64,000 bases of DNA from Nostocoides sp. F2B08 (GTDB taxonomy: Bacteria; Actinomycetota; Actinomycetes; Actinomycetales; Dermatophilaceae), in NCBI RefSeq assembly GCF_009184895.1, contig NZ_WESE01000002.1, forward strand, positions 682,001-746,000, read 5' to 3'. Position numbers and translations under genes: made by a program. Every line of letters starts with the position of its first letter. Positions within the stretch are counted from its first letter, which is position 1. The notes under the pieces are model-generated. The model was given only the letters and a program-made list of their open reading frames with translations, was not told the origin of the DNA and searched no databases. Shown piece after piece: positions 26,697-35,301 of the stretch.

Positions 26697-27665
26697 ATGC
26701 GAGCAATCACCCAGACCCGATACGGCGGCACCGACCGCCTTCGGTACGAGGAGCACACCGACCCCACACCCGGACCCGGCGAGGTTCTCATTCAGGTGCG
26801 CGCGGCCGGCGTCGACCGCGGCACGTGGCACCTGATGACGGGACGTCCCTACGCAGCACGGGTCGTCGGCGGGCTGATTCGGCCCAAGAGCCCGGTTCTG
26901 GGCCGCGACGTCGCCGGCGTCGTCATCGCGGTCGGAGATGCCGTGACGCGGTTCGCCGTCGGTGACGAGGTCATGGGCACGGCGTCCGGCTCGTTCGCCG
27001 AGCTGGCGGTCGCGCCCGAGACCCGTCTGGCGCTCAAGCCGTCGTCGGTGTCGTTCCCCGAAGCCGCCGTCATCCCCGTCTCGGGTGGCACCGCCCTCCA
27101 GGCGCTGCGCGACACGGGAGGGCTGCGGTCCGGGCAGCTGGTGTTGGTCATCGGCGCATCGGGCGGTGTGGGGTCCTACGCCGTCCAGATCGCGGCCGCC
27201 ATGGGGGCCGAGGTCACGGCGGTGGCCAGCCGTCACAAGGCCGACCTCGTGCGGTCGCTGGGTGCTGTCGACGTCATCGACTACGCGTCGGACGAGGTCG
27301 ACTCGCGCGGCCCCCGGTTCGACCTCGTCCTCGATCTCGCCGGCAACCGTCCCATCTCGGTCCTGCGCCGGGCGATGACACGGACGGGCACACTCGTGGT
27401 CGCCGGCGGCGACACGGGCGGGCGCTGGACGGGAGGAGCGCATCGGCAGCTCCTCGCCCTTGCACGCTCCCCGTTCGTCACCCAGCGACTGACCGGCCTG
27501 ATGAGCACGGAGCGCGGCGAGGACTACGCCACACTCGCCGAGCTCGTCGACTCCGGTCGCATCCGGCCGGCACTCGAGCGGACCTACCCCCTCCACGAGG
27601 CCCCCAAGGCCATCGACCACCTCGCCGCCGGACACGTGCGCGGCAAGGTCGCCCTCACCGTCTGA
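26697..27665 (+). CDS. MDR-superfamily NAD(P)H:quinone oxidoreductase-like protein
   Basis: Zinc-independent medium-chain dehydrogenase/reductase, 322 residues. GroES-like domain (about 25-110) with GRDVAGVVIAVGDAV; Rossmann domain with VIGASGGVGSYAVQIA. It lacks the Cys/His zinc ligands of alcohol dehydrogenases. Such enzymes reduce quinones or enones and are often TetR-controlled stress genes. Preceded by GAGGAG at 26685-26690; first gene of an operon with the DUF4386 gene. Confidence 0.9.
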   Translation: MRAITQTRYGGTDRLRYEEHTDPTPGPGEVLIQVRAAGVDRGTWHLMTGRPYAARVVGGLIRPKSPVLGRDVAGVVIAVGDAVTRFAVGDEVMGTASGSFAELAVAPETRLALKPSSVSFPEAAVIPVSGGTALQALRDTGGLRSGQLVLVIGASGGVGSYAVQIAAAMGAEVTAVASRHKADLVRSLGAVDVIDYASDEVDSRGPRFDLVLDLAGNRPISVLRRAMTRTGTLVVAGGDTGGRWTGGAHRQLLALARSPFVTQRLTGLMSTERGEDYATLAELVDSGRIRPALERTYPLHEAPKAIDHLAAGHVRGKVALTV

Positions 27666-27696
27666 CCACCCACACTCACCACACAGGAGCAGTCAC

Positions 27697-28470
27697 ATGA
27701 GCACCACCCAGCAGGCGCCGAGCACCTCGGCCCGACCGATCACCCTCGAGCCGGCGACCACGGGATCGACGTCGCAGATGACCGGAGCCCGCGTCGCCGG
27801 AGCCGGCTACATTGCCATCTTCGTCCTCGCGATCTTCGCCAACTTCCTCGCCATCGGCTCCGTCCTGAGCCCGGGAGACGCGGGGGCGACCGCCGAGTCG
27901 CTCGCCGCCTCGCACGGCACCGTGCGGATCGGCGCCATCGCGTTCCTCGTCATCTTCGTCCTCGACATCGCCGTCGCGTGGGCCCTGCACATGCTCTTCC
28001 GCCGGGTCCACACCGACCTCTCACTCCTATCGGCCTGGTTCCGCCTCGGCTACAGCATCATGCTCGGCACCGCCCTGGTCTTCCTCTTCGCGGCCCTGGC
28101 GCTCGTGAGCGACCCGACGCTGGCCGACTCCGGCAGCGATGCCCAGGTCCTCCTCGCTCTTCGAGCCTTCGACTTCACGTGGGTCGCCGGCCTGGCCGCC
28201 TTCGGTATCCACCTGGTGCTCCTCGGTCGGTTGCTCCAGCTCACCGACGGGGCGCCGAAGGCCCTCGCCTACATCCTGATGGTCGCGGGCACCGCGTACG
28301 CCGTGGACACGGTGGCCCACCTCGCCCTCGCGGACTACGAGGCCTGGTCGACGGTCTTCCTCGCGATCGTCGCGATCCCCTCCGTCATCGGCGAGGCCTG
28401 GTTGGCCGTGTGGCTCCTTCTCGTTGCGACCGGCCGCCGTGCCGTGCCCGTTCCGGTGACCGTCCGATGA
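27697..28470 (+). CDS. DUF4386 family membrane protein
   Basis: 257 residues with about six transmembrane segments after a Thr/Ser-rich N-terminus (GYIAIFVLAIFANFLAIGSV at about 40-60 and later helices). DUF4386 proteins are uncharacterised; they often sit beside TetR or oxidoreductase genes as here. 31 bp downstream of the MDR gene in the same TetR-controlled unit. Confidence 0.85.
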   Translation: MSTTQQAPSTSARPITLEPATTGSTSQMTGARVAGAGYIAIFVLAIFANFLAIGSVLSPGDAGATAESLAASHGTVRIGAIAFLVIFVLDIAVAWALHMLFRRVHTDLSLLSAWFRLGYSIMLGTALVFLFAALALVSDPTLADSGSDAQVLLALRAFDFTWVAGLAAFGIHLVLLGRLLQLTDGAPKALAYILMVAGTAYAVDTVAHLALADYEAWSTVFLAIVAIPSVIGEAWLAVWLLLVATGRRAVPVPVTVR

Positions 28471-28479
28471 ATCTGCACT

Positions 28480-28519
28480 GTGTGAGTGGACCGGTGCCCC
28501 AGCACCGGTCCACTCACAC
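28480..28519. terminator. 18-bp-stem bidirectional terminator-like hairpin
   Basis: Arms 28480-28497 and 28502-28519 are perfect complements with a 4-nt loop, placed between converging genes. Its first 15 bases, GTGTGAGTGGACCGG, are identical to those of the hairpin at 13750-13789. Confidence 0.7.
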
Positions 28520-28549
28520 GTTGGGGTCAGCCCCCTCCTGGCCGCGACC

Positions 28550-29305
28550 TCAGCCGGCGAAGCGCCCCTCGATCTCGTAGTCGACCTCGACGTCCAGCGA
28601 GTCCCGACCCCGGTCGGCGTTGAGCTCCCACAGCTCGAAGAACCCGTCGCCCTGCCGCCGGAAGTCGAGCTCGATGTCGTCGTTGTCGACCTCCCGGGAG
28701 GTCTCGTCCCAGCCGTCGGCCAGCGTCACGTCGCCGAGGGTCAGGGCGCCCACCTCCGCGGTGATGTCGACGGTCGCGGCCTCGCCGGCGGCGAAGGTGC
28801 CGGAGCTGGTCCGGTCGATGTCCTGGTCGATCTCGAGCTCGAGCAGACCGTCGTCGATCTCGACCTCGAACCGGTACTCCACCGGTCCGCGCTCGTACTC
28901 GATGTCGATCTTGTCCGACTCGACCTCCTGCTCGCGGACCTGCCAGCCCTCGTTCACGGCCACGTCGACGAGCTCGAGCGAGTTCGGCCCGGTGACGCGG
29001 AAGTCGACCTCTCCGGCGACGCCGACGCCCCACGGGCCGTCACGCAGCTCGCCGTAGGGGCCGCCGACGTCGGCGGCGGTACCGAACATCTCGTCGCCCA
29101 TCTCGACCGCGGCGGTGGAGTCGTCCGTCCCCGTCGGGTTGTCGTCACCCGTCGTGCCGTCGTCGGTTCCAGTGCCACTCGGCGTCGCCGACAGCGTGGC
29201 AGCGGGCTCGCTCGTCGCGCTCGCACCCTGCGACGAGCCGCCGCAGGCGCTGAGCACGAGTGCCGCGATGGGAAGTAGGGCGATGGCGGTGATGCGTCGG
29301 TTCAT
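28550..29305 (-). CDS. Secreted lipoprotein of unknown function
   Basis: 251 residues. The signal peptide ends in a lipobox (VLSACG, Cys about residue 19), followed by a Thr/Ser/Asp-rich linker to about residue 55. The mature domain has repeated beta-strand segments of the form VDFRVTGPNSLELVDVAVNEGW, VEYRFEVEIDDGLLELEID and ATVDITAEVGALTLGDVTLA, suggesting an internally repeated beta-sandwich. No family recognised. Likely anchored outside the membrane. Confidence 0.75.
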   Translation of the reverse strand: MNRRITAIALLPIAALVLSACGGSSQGASATSEPAATLSATPSGTGTDDGTTGDDNPTGTDDSTAAVEMGDEMFGTAADVGGPYGELRDGPWGVGVAGEVDFRVTGPNSLELVDVAVNEGWQVREQEVESDKIDIEYERGPVEYRFEVEIDDGLLELEIDQDIDRTSSGTFAAGEAATVDITAEVGALTLGDVTLADGWDETSREVDNDDIELDFRRQGDGFFELWELNADRGRDSLDVEVDYEIEGRFAG

Positions 29306-29400
29306 GTCGATGTCCCCTCTATCGGTGGACGGTCTGCCCCGTCCGATCTGTCTCAACTCTGCTGCTCGAACATGAGACGTCGATGAGACCCGGGTGAGGA

Positions 29401-31002
29401 TCACGGGCCCGGAGCGGCGGGACTTCTCATCTGGGTCCCGCCGGCGTCAGAGGTATGCGCCGGTCGCGTCGTGCGCAGCGACGCGAGGTAGCCGAAGGCC
29501 AGGCAGGCGGCCAGGGCCATGGCGGCCAGCATGACCGCGACGATGATGCGGGCGTCGGGAGCCTGGACCACGACCCGCAGTGGCGCTGCCGCGACGTCCG
29601 GGATCCATCGGACCAGCGCATACCCGGAGAACGCGGTGAGCGCGGTGGCGGCGACGAGAACGGCGCGGCCGCCACGTCCGGCGGGTCGACCCGCACGTAG
29701 GCGCCGAACGGGCGCGACCGCGGCGAGGGTGACGGCCAGCTGGGCGATGGCGAGGAGCGCGAACAGATGCTTGCCCCATCGCCGCAGGGGTTCGGACCGT
29801 CCCTCGATCGGGGTGACGTCCTCGCCGAGCAACATCTGGCGGATGTTGAACCCCACCTGCGGCAACCGCGACTCGTCCGACCAGTCGTTGGCGTTCGCGA
29901 GCAGGACGAGGCCGAGTCCGAGCTCCGGCATGAGCCACACGTAGGACCGGTAGCCGAGCGCCGAGCCGTCGTGCTCGAGGAAGGGGTATGCGGCGCTCGC
30001 CCCGGTCATCCACGCCGAGTTCGGCGGATGAACCCAGAGTCCACCTCCGTATCGCGCGTCGCCGTCGGCGGCGACCGGCACGCCGGTGTGGAGGACCGCG
30101 AGACTCTCGGACGACAGAACCCGGCGACCGGCGTAGGCGCCGTCGCCGACGTGCATCGCGATCGCATGGGCGACGTCCTCGGCGCTGGCGAACATTCGGT
30201 ACGAACCCGCGGCGGAGTCGGGCAGCGGCGGCACATGGGGACGGAAGCCGGCGAGCAGCCAGTGGTAGTGCCCGTCCGCGAGGCCTGCGTCACGCGCCGC
30301 CACCGGGTCGGTGGTCGCCGTCGCCATGGCGAGCGGATCGAAGACCTCGGCGTCGAGGACGTCGGCGAAGGGACGGCCGATGGCGCGCTCGACCACGAGG
30401 GCGAGCGCGTCGTAGTTGGTGTTGGAGTAGGCGAAGCCGGCGTCGTCCCGCAGCGCGGGTTCGATGCGCCTGAGGTTGTCGTCGAGCGGGACGTCCGGCT
30501 CCGCTGCCATGACCTCGACACCGAGGACCTCGTCGAGTCCGGAACGCTGGACCATGAGATCGCCGAGCGTGATCTCGTCACCGCGAGGTGCGAGCTCGGG
30601 CAGATGGTCGGTGACCGGGTCGTCGAGGGAGACGATCCCGGCATCGACGAGTCGCATGACCGCGACCGCCGTGAGCGACTTGCTCACCGAGGCGAGCAGG
30701 AAGGGCGTCTGTGGGGTGACGTCCCGGCGGTCCGGTCCCGTCGTGCCGTAGCCAGCCGACCACGCCACCTCACCGTCCGCGACGAGAGCCGCGGCCAGGC
30801 CGGGCCAGCCGTGCTCGTCGCGCTGGAGGGTGAGGTAGGAGTCGACCCGGCTGAGCACGGCCTCGTCGACGGTCACATCCGGCGCCTCGGCTCCTCCGGT
30901 CGCCGAGGCGGAGGCGACCAGAAGGCAGCCGGCGATGCCGAGCCGGGCGACCACCCCTGTGACGACCGCCGGCCCCCCGCGGCGTGACGCCCGGGCGGTC
31001 AT
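29401..31002 (-). CDS. Serine hydrolase, beta-lactamase/class C fold, with C-terminal membrane segments
   Basis: 533 residues. The N-terminal signal-like helix is followed by a beta-lactamase-family domain (about 55-370). The nucleophile motif SVSK (SxxK) is at about 100-103 and the tyrosine motif YSNTNY further on. The C-terminus adds three hydrophobic helices (about 420-520), as in some D-aminopeptidase/esterase-type membrane members. Probably acts on D-amino-acid peptides or esters at the cell surface; true beta-lactam hydrolysis is unproven. The start at 31002 (MTARASRRGG) gives a plausible signal peptide. Confidence 0.85.
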   Translation of the reverse strand: MTARASRRGGPAVVTGVVARLGIAGCLLVASASATGGAEAPDVTVDEAVLSRVDSYLTLQRDEHGWPGLAAALVADGEVAWSAGYGTTGPDRRDVTPQTPFLLASVSKSLTAVAVMRLVDAGIVSLDDPVTDHLPELAPRGDEITLGDLMVQRSGLDEVLGVEVMAAEPDVPLDDNLRRIEPALRDDAGFAYSNTNYDALALVVERAIGRPFADVLDAEVFDPLAMATATTDPVAARDAGLADGHYHWLLAGFRPHVPPLPDSAAGSYRMFASAEDVAHAIAMHVGDGAYAGRRVLSSESLAVLHTGVPVAADGDARYGGGLWVHPPNSAWMTGASAAYPFLEHDGSALGYRSYVWLMPELGLGLVLLANANDWSDESRLPQVGFNIRQMLLGEDVTPIEGRSEPLRRWGKHLFALLAIAQLAVTLAAVAPVRRLRAGRPAGRGGRAVLVAATALTAFSGYALVRWIPDVAAAPLRVVVQAPDARIIVAVMLAAMALAACLAFGYLASLRTTRPAHTSDAGGTQMRSPAAPGP

Positions 31003-31044
31003 GACGGCCAGTGTCCTCCCCAACTGCGGTGATCCGCCAGAGCA

Positions 31045-31094
31045 CCGACCGGCCGGGGTCCGTTCAGCGCCGACCGGCCGGGGCCCGTTCGGGT
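31045..31094. repeat. 25-bp imperfect tandem duplication
   Basis: Two adjacent units beginning CCGACCGGCCGGGG (31045-31069 and 31070-31094), differing at a few bases, between the serine hydrolase and uvrA-like genes. Confidence 0.5.
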
Positions 31095-31127
31095 CTACCC
31101 GCGGAGTCCACGAGCACACCGCCCCTG

Positions 31128-33488
31128 TCAGGGCAGCGGCGCCAGGTCGAGCCACTCCCTCAGGTGGTGGGCGGTGAGGGTGTCGGCCTCCGCGACCATC
31201 TGCGCCGGCGTGCCCTCGAACACGACGGTGCCGCCGTCGTGGCCGGCGCCCGGGCCGATGTCGATGATGTGGTCGGCCTGCGCGACGACGGCGAGGTTGT
31301 GCTCGATGACGATGACCGTGTGCCCGGAGTCGACGAGGCCGTGCAGCATGCGGCAGAGCTGCTCGGTGTCGGCGAGGTGCAGCCCCGAGGTCGGCTCGTC
31401 GAGGATGTAGGTGCTCGCCCCGTCGCTCATCGACGCCGCGAGCTTGAGCCGCTGGCGTTCGCCGCCGGAGAGGGTCGTCAACGGCTGACCGAGCGTGAGG
31501 TAGGGCAGCCCGACGTCGAGCAGCCGCCCGAGGATCTTCGCCGCCGGCCCGGTGCGGAACGTCTCGGCCGCCTCGGACATCGACATCCCCAGCACCTCGT
31601 CGATGTTCTTACCGTGCAGCCGGAACTCGAGCACCTCGGGCCTGAACCGCTTGCCCTCGCACTCCTCGCACGTCGTCGCCACCGTCTCCATGAAGCCGAG
31701 CTCGGTGAAGATCTGCCCGGCCCCGTTGCAGACCGGGCACGCGCCCTCGGAGTTCGCCGAGAACAGCGCCGCCGAGACGCCGTTCTCCTTGGCGAAGGCC
31801 TTGCGGATCGGCTCGAGCAGCCCGCTGTAGGTCGCCGGGTTGGAGCGGCGCGACCCCTTGATCGCCGACTGGTCGACGACGAGCACCCCGTCGCGCCGGG
31901 CCAAGGACCCGTGCACGAGGGACGACTTGCCCGACCCGGCGACCCCCGTCACGACCGTCAGCACCCCGGTCGGGATGTCGACGTCGACGTCCTTGAGGTT
32001 GTGCAGGTTCGCGCCGCGGATCTCGAGCGCACCGGTCGCCTCCCGCACCGTCTCGCGGAGCTCCATCCGATGGTCGAGGTAGTCGCCCGTCACCGTCCCG
32101 GAGGCCTTCAGGCCGCCCAGGTCCCCCGCATACACGATCTCGCCGCCGCCCGCCCCGGCCCCCGGCCCCATGTCGATGATGTGGTCGGCGGTCGCGATGA
32201 CCTCCGGCTTGTGCTCGACGACGAGGACCGTGTTGCCCTTGTCGCGGAGCTGGCGCAGCAACACGTTCATCCGAGCGATGTCGTGCGGGTGCAGCCCGAC
32301 GGTCGGCTCGTCGAAGACGTACGTGATGTCGGTCAGGGCGGACCCGAGATGACGGACCATCTTGACCCGCTGGGCCTCGCCGCCGGAGAGCGACCCGGAC
32401 GGGCGGTCGATCGAGAGGTAGCCGAGGCCGATGTCGACCAGTCCCTGGAGCATCGCCCGCAGGTTCGCGACCAGCGGGGCGACACCGGGGTCGTCCAGAC
32501 CCTCGACCCAGGTGAGGAGGTCGCTGACCTGCATCGCGCATACCTCCGGCAGGGTCTTGTCGTGCACCCTCGCTGTGCGGGCCGCTTCGTTGAGGCGCGT
32601 TCCCCCGCACTCAGGACAGTCGGTGAACGTCGCGATGCGCTCGGCGAAGGCGCGGATGTGCGCCTGCTTGGCCTCGGCGGCCTTGTCGACGAAGACCTGT
32701 CGGACCTTGGGGAGCAGACCCATGTACGTCGTGTTCATCCCCGCGAACTTCATCTTGACGGGCTCCTGCTCCCAGAACCAGTGCCACTCCTCTTCCGAGT
32801 AGTCCTTGAGCGGCTTGTCCGGGTCGAGCCGGTCGGACTCGCCGTAGAACTTCCAGTACCACGTGTTGACGGTGAAGTTCGGGGCGAGGATCGCGCCCTC
32901 GTTCAGCGACTTGGACCGGTCGACGACCGCGTCGACGTCGATCGCCGAGACCTGCCCGCGGCCTTCACAGACCGGGCACATGCCGCCGGTGATCTCGAAG
33001 GTCGCCGTCTGCGGCTTGCCGCCCTTGCCCGCCACGGTGAAGGCGCCCTTGCCGCTGACCGACGGGACGTTGAACGAGAACGCGTTGGAGGAGCCGACGT
33101 GCGGGACGGACAGCCGCGAGTAGAGGATCCGCAGCAGCGCGCCTGCGTCGGTGACGGTGCCGACGGTGGAGCGGGCGTTCGCGGTCATCCGCTCCTGGTC
33201 GACGATGATCGCCGCCGTGATGCCGTGCAGCGAGTCGACCTCCGGACGGGCCAGCGTCGGCATGAACGTCTGGACGAAGGACGAGTACGTCTCGTTGATC
33301 AGTCGTTGGCTCTCCGCGGCGACCGTGCCGAACACGAGGCTGGACTTGCCGGAGCCGGAGACGCCCGTGAAGACGGTCAGCCTGCGCTTGGGGATGTCGA
33401 CGTCGACGCCCTTGAGGTTGTTGACGTGCGCGCCGCGCACGGAGATGACCTCGTGGTTGTCAGGGCTCTGGCCCGAGTCTCGCGACAT
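31128..33488 (-). CDS. Short UvrA paralogue (UvrA2/DrrC-type ABC excinuclease-like ATPase)
   Basis: 786 residues against about 950 for housekeeping UvrA. Two ABC ATPase modules: first Walker A GVSGSGKSS near residue 42 and signature LSGGEAQR; second Walker A GVAGSGKSS and signature LSGGERQR. Zinc-cluster motifs CPVCEGRGQ, CPECGGTRL, CPVCNGAGQ and CEECEGKRF are retained. Shorter UvrA2/DrrC proteins lack part of the UvrB-interaction region. They are linked to tolerance of DNA-binding drugs, as in Streptomyces self-resistance. No uvrB or uvrC is nearby. Confidence 0.9.
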   Translation of the reverse strand: MSRDSGQSPDNHEVISVRGAHVNNLKGVDVDIPKRRLTVFTGVSGSGKSSLVFGTVAAESQRLINETYSSFVQTFMPTLARPEVDSLHGITAAIIVDQERMTANARSTVGTVTDAGALLRILYSRLSVPHVGSSNAFSFNVPSVSGKGAFTVAGKGGKPQTATFEITGGMCPVCEGRGQVSAIDVDAVVDRSKSLNEGAILAPNFTVNTWYWKFYGESDRLDPDKPLKDYSEEEWHWFWEQEPVKMKFAGMNTTYMGLLPKVRQVFVDKAAEAKQAHIRAFAERIATFTDCPECGGTRLNEAARTARVHDKTLPEVCAMQVSDLLTWVEGLDDPGVAPLVANLRAMLQGLVDIGLGYLSIDRPSGSLSGGEAQRVKMVRHLGSALTDITYVFDEPTVGLHPHDIARMNVLLRQLRDKGNTVLVVEHKPEVIATADHIIDMGPGAGAGGGEIVYAGDLGGLKASGTVTGDYLDHRMELRETVREATGALEIRGANLHNLKDVDVDIPTGVLTVVTGVAGSGKSSLVHGSLARRDGVLVVDQSAIKGSRRSNPATYSGLLEPIRKAFAKENGVSAALFSANSEGACPVCNGAGQIFTELGFMETVATTCEECEGKRFRPEVLEFRLHGKNIDEVLGMSMSEAAETFRTGPAAKILGRLLDVGLPYLTLGQPLTTLSGGERQRLKLAASMSDGASTYILDEPTSGLHLADTEQLCRMLHGLVDSGHTVIVIEHNLAVVAQADHIIDIGPGAGHDGGTVVFEGTPAQMVAEADTLTAHHLREWLDLAPLP

Positions 33489-33564
33489 CCTCCGATGGTG
33501 CCAGGTCGGTCGGACACCCGCCTGCGATCGGGCGTGACGTGTCCGGACGTCGATGCCGTATGCG

Positions 33565-34083
33565 TCAGTCGCCCGAGTCCCGCCGCGTCACCCGCCACGT
33601 GAGCAGACCGATGAGGACGGACAGTGCGACGTAGACGGCCCAGAACACGTAGAAGAAGTTCCGGTCGGCCTCCGGCATCGCGGCGACCGTGCTCCAGAGG
33701 AACGCGATCTCGCCGAGGATCCATGCGTCGATGCCCACCGCGGTGAGGATGAGGATCGGCCGCATCCAGGACGGTGCGGTCCGTCGGTGGACCGCCCGGC
33801 CGAGGACGGCGGCGAGCGCGACGGCGGCCACGCCGAGGGTCAGCAGGATCAGACCGGGGAGGAGGAAGTCCGGGAAGGGAGTGCCCTCGAGCAGGTCGAG
33901 CTCGAAGCCGATGTTGCTGCCGTCCGGGGCGCTCGCGAGGTACGCTCCCCCGCCGATCGCCCCGACTCCCCAGAAGGCCAGCAGTGCGGTGAGCGCCCAG
34001 CCGGCGAGCCGCGGGACCGGTCGTGCGGCCGGTTCGGTGACGGTGTGACGCGTAGGTGAGGACGTGATGCCCACGGCTTCCAC
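33565..34083 (-). CDS. Hypothetical four-helix membrane protein
   Basis: 172 residues with hydrophobic segments at about 25-50, 75-97, 107-128 and 141-162, separated by short charged loops. No recognised family. It diverges from the small gene at 34137 across a 50-bp region that holds a CsoR/CstR-like palindrome, so the two may be co-regulated. Confidence 0.65.
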   Translation of the reverse strand: MEAVGITSSPTRHTVTEPAARPVPRLAGWALTALLAFWGVGAIGGGAYLASAPDGSNIGFELDLLEGTPFPDFLLPGLILLTLGVAAVALAAVLGRAVHRRTAPSWMRPILILTAVGIDAWILGEIAFLWSTVAAMPEADRNFFYVFWAVYVALSVLIGLLTWRVTRRDSGD

Positions 34084-34108
34084 GCTACTCTCGGCAGGGC
34101 GTCGGAAT

Positions 34109-34124
34109 ATACCAGCGGGGGTAT
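34109..34124. promoter_or_regulatory. CsoR/CstR-like palindromic operator
   Basis: ATACC-AGCGG-GGGTAT-type site in the 53-bp divergent region between 34083 (-) and 34137 (+). It resembles the TACCC-N4-GGGTA boxes bound by CsoR-family copper or persulfide sensors. One of the two C-runs is interrupted, so it is weaker than the site at 57512-57527. Confidence 0.4.
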
Positions 34125-34136
34125 CCTGGAGACGTG

Positions 34137-34478
34137 ATGGTGACCACGGAGATCGCAGGCCGTGTGCAGCGAGCCCGGCTGGCCGCGGTCGAGTCGATGA
34201 CCATGCTCGCGGGCGTCAGCTCTGCATGTGCGATCGCCCGCGACGGTGGCTCCTTCCCCGCCTACAAGTTCCACGAGGGCCGGGTCGCGGCATTGTCGGT
34301 GATGGCCCGCGAGCTGCGTCGACCCGAGCCCGATCTGGTCGGCCTCGCAGCCCGCCTCGGTGAGCACTGGGAGGCCGAGGTCGAGCGTCGCACCGAGCAG
34401 AGTCGGGACTGGCAGGCGTATGCGGCGGGCGGCTTGGACGCGGTGCGCGAGTTGGAGGCGTGGCTGGCCGAACGGTGA
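34137..34478 (+). CDS. Small helical hypothetical protein
   Basis: 113 residues, predicted all-helical and charged (EAEVERRTEQSRDW, GLDAVRELEAWLAER). Two cysteines, if any, are not arranged as in CsoR (one Cys is seen in SSACAIARD). The ATG at 34137 has GGAG 5 nt upstream; a GTG at 34134 is also possible. Unknown function. The CsoR-like operator immediately upstream suggests a role in metal or sulfur stress (inference). Confidence 0.6.
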   Translation: MVTTEIAGRVQRARLAAVESMTMLAGVSSACAIARDGGSFPAYKFHEGRVAALSVMARELRRPEPDLVGLAARLGEHWEAEVERRTEQSRDWQAYAAGGLDAVRELEAWLAER

Positions 34479-34487
34479 TAAATGCGA

Positions 34488-34517
34488 GCCCATCTCGCCG
34501 AGGGAGCCTCGATGGGC
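34488..34517. terminator. Terminator-like nested hairpin
   Basis: GCCCATC (34488-34494) pairs with GATGGGC (34511-34517) and encloses CGAGG-GAG-CCTCG. It lies just after the stop of the preceding small gene. Confidence 0.5.
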
Positions 34518-34551
34518 CCCGCGACGCGGGTAGCCGGGATACCGTGACGTG

Positions 34552-35250
34552 ATGCGCAGACTGCTGGCGGCCACGACTCTGGCGTTGGTCCTGGCGTTGA
34601 CCGCCGGGTGCAGCTCGGGCCCCAGCGGCGATGACGGAGCGGACCCCGCGGCGGGTGCTGCGACGTCGGCAGCCGCCGGGTCCGACAGCGATGCGGACGA
34701 TGGCGCGGACGGTGCGGACGGTTCCGGTGCGGACGGCAGTGCGGCCGAGCCGGTCGACGTGGCAGCCGCCCTGACCGAGTTCGAGGCGCCGCCGGAGACG
34801 TCGGGTCTGGGCGCGGCGCAGCCGCAGGAGTGCCCGGGAGCGGACATCGCCCCGATGCTCGACGCCTTCCCCGATGCCACTCCGTTCCAGGCGACCTCGG
34901 TCGTCGTCGACCCGCCTGACGGTGTCGAGGACGAGGTGCACCTCCAGTGCCGGATGTCCTACGAGGTCGAGCTCGTCGAGGGCGACGGCTGCACCGTGAT
35001 GGAGGTGCGCGACGTCTTCTTCCGACCCGAGGCGCAGAACCCGGCGGGCAACGACGGGTCCCTGACGGCGACGTCCGTCATGACCTACTTCATCGGCGGA
35101 GCGCGACGGGACGGGGTCGCCCTCGACTACACGCTCTCGGCCGGATGCGACGAGGCGACCGACCTGAGCGACCTCGAGCCCCAGTTCCGCGATGTCTGGA
35201 CAGCGCACCGCGACCGCTTCCTCGACGGCCCCGCCTACCAGCGACCCTGA
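34552..35250 (+). CDS. Lipoprotein of unknown function
   Basis: 232 residues. Signal peptide with lipobox LTAGCS (Cys about residue 19), then an Asp/Gly/Ala-rich spacer to about residue 65. The globular domain contains four or more cysteines (QECPGAD, LQCRMSYEV, GDGCTVM, SAGCDEATD) that could form two disulfides outside the cell. No family recognised. A TACCGT hexamer 6 bp upstream of the ATG hints at a leaderless transcript. Confidence 0.7.
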   Translation: MRRLLAATTLALVLALTAGCSSGPSGDDGADPAAGAATSAAAGSDSDADDGADGADGSGADGSAAEPVDVAAALTEFEAPPETSGLGAAQPQECPGADIAPMLDAFPDATPFQATSVVVDPPDGVEDEVHLQCRMSYEVELVEGDGCTVMEVRDVFFRPEAQNPAGNDGSLTATSVMTYFIGGARRDGVALDYTLSAGCDEATDLSDLEPQFRDVWTAHRDRFLDGPAYQRP

Positions 35251-35301
35251 GGACGGGCCTGGTCCCTGCACTCGGTCCGCCTCAGCCGGAGACCTCAGCC
35301 C

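Noticed and set aside
29401-31002. True class C beta-lactamase resistance gene
   Set aside because: SxxK and Tyr motifs fit the broader serine-hydrolase family, and the added C-terminal membrane helices are typical of peptidase/esterase members rather than AmpC.
34137-34478. The small gene as the CsoR repressor of the adjacent site
   Set aside because: It lacks the Cys-His-Cys arrangement and the helical pattern of CsoR-family proteins.
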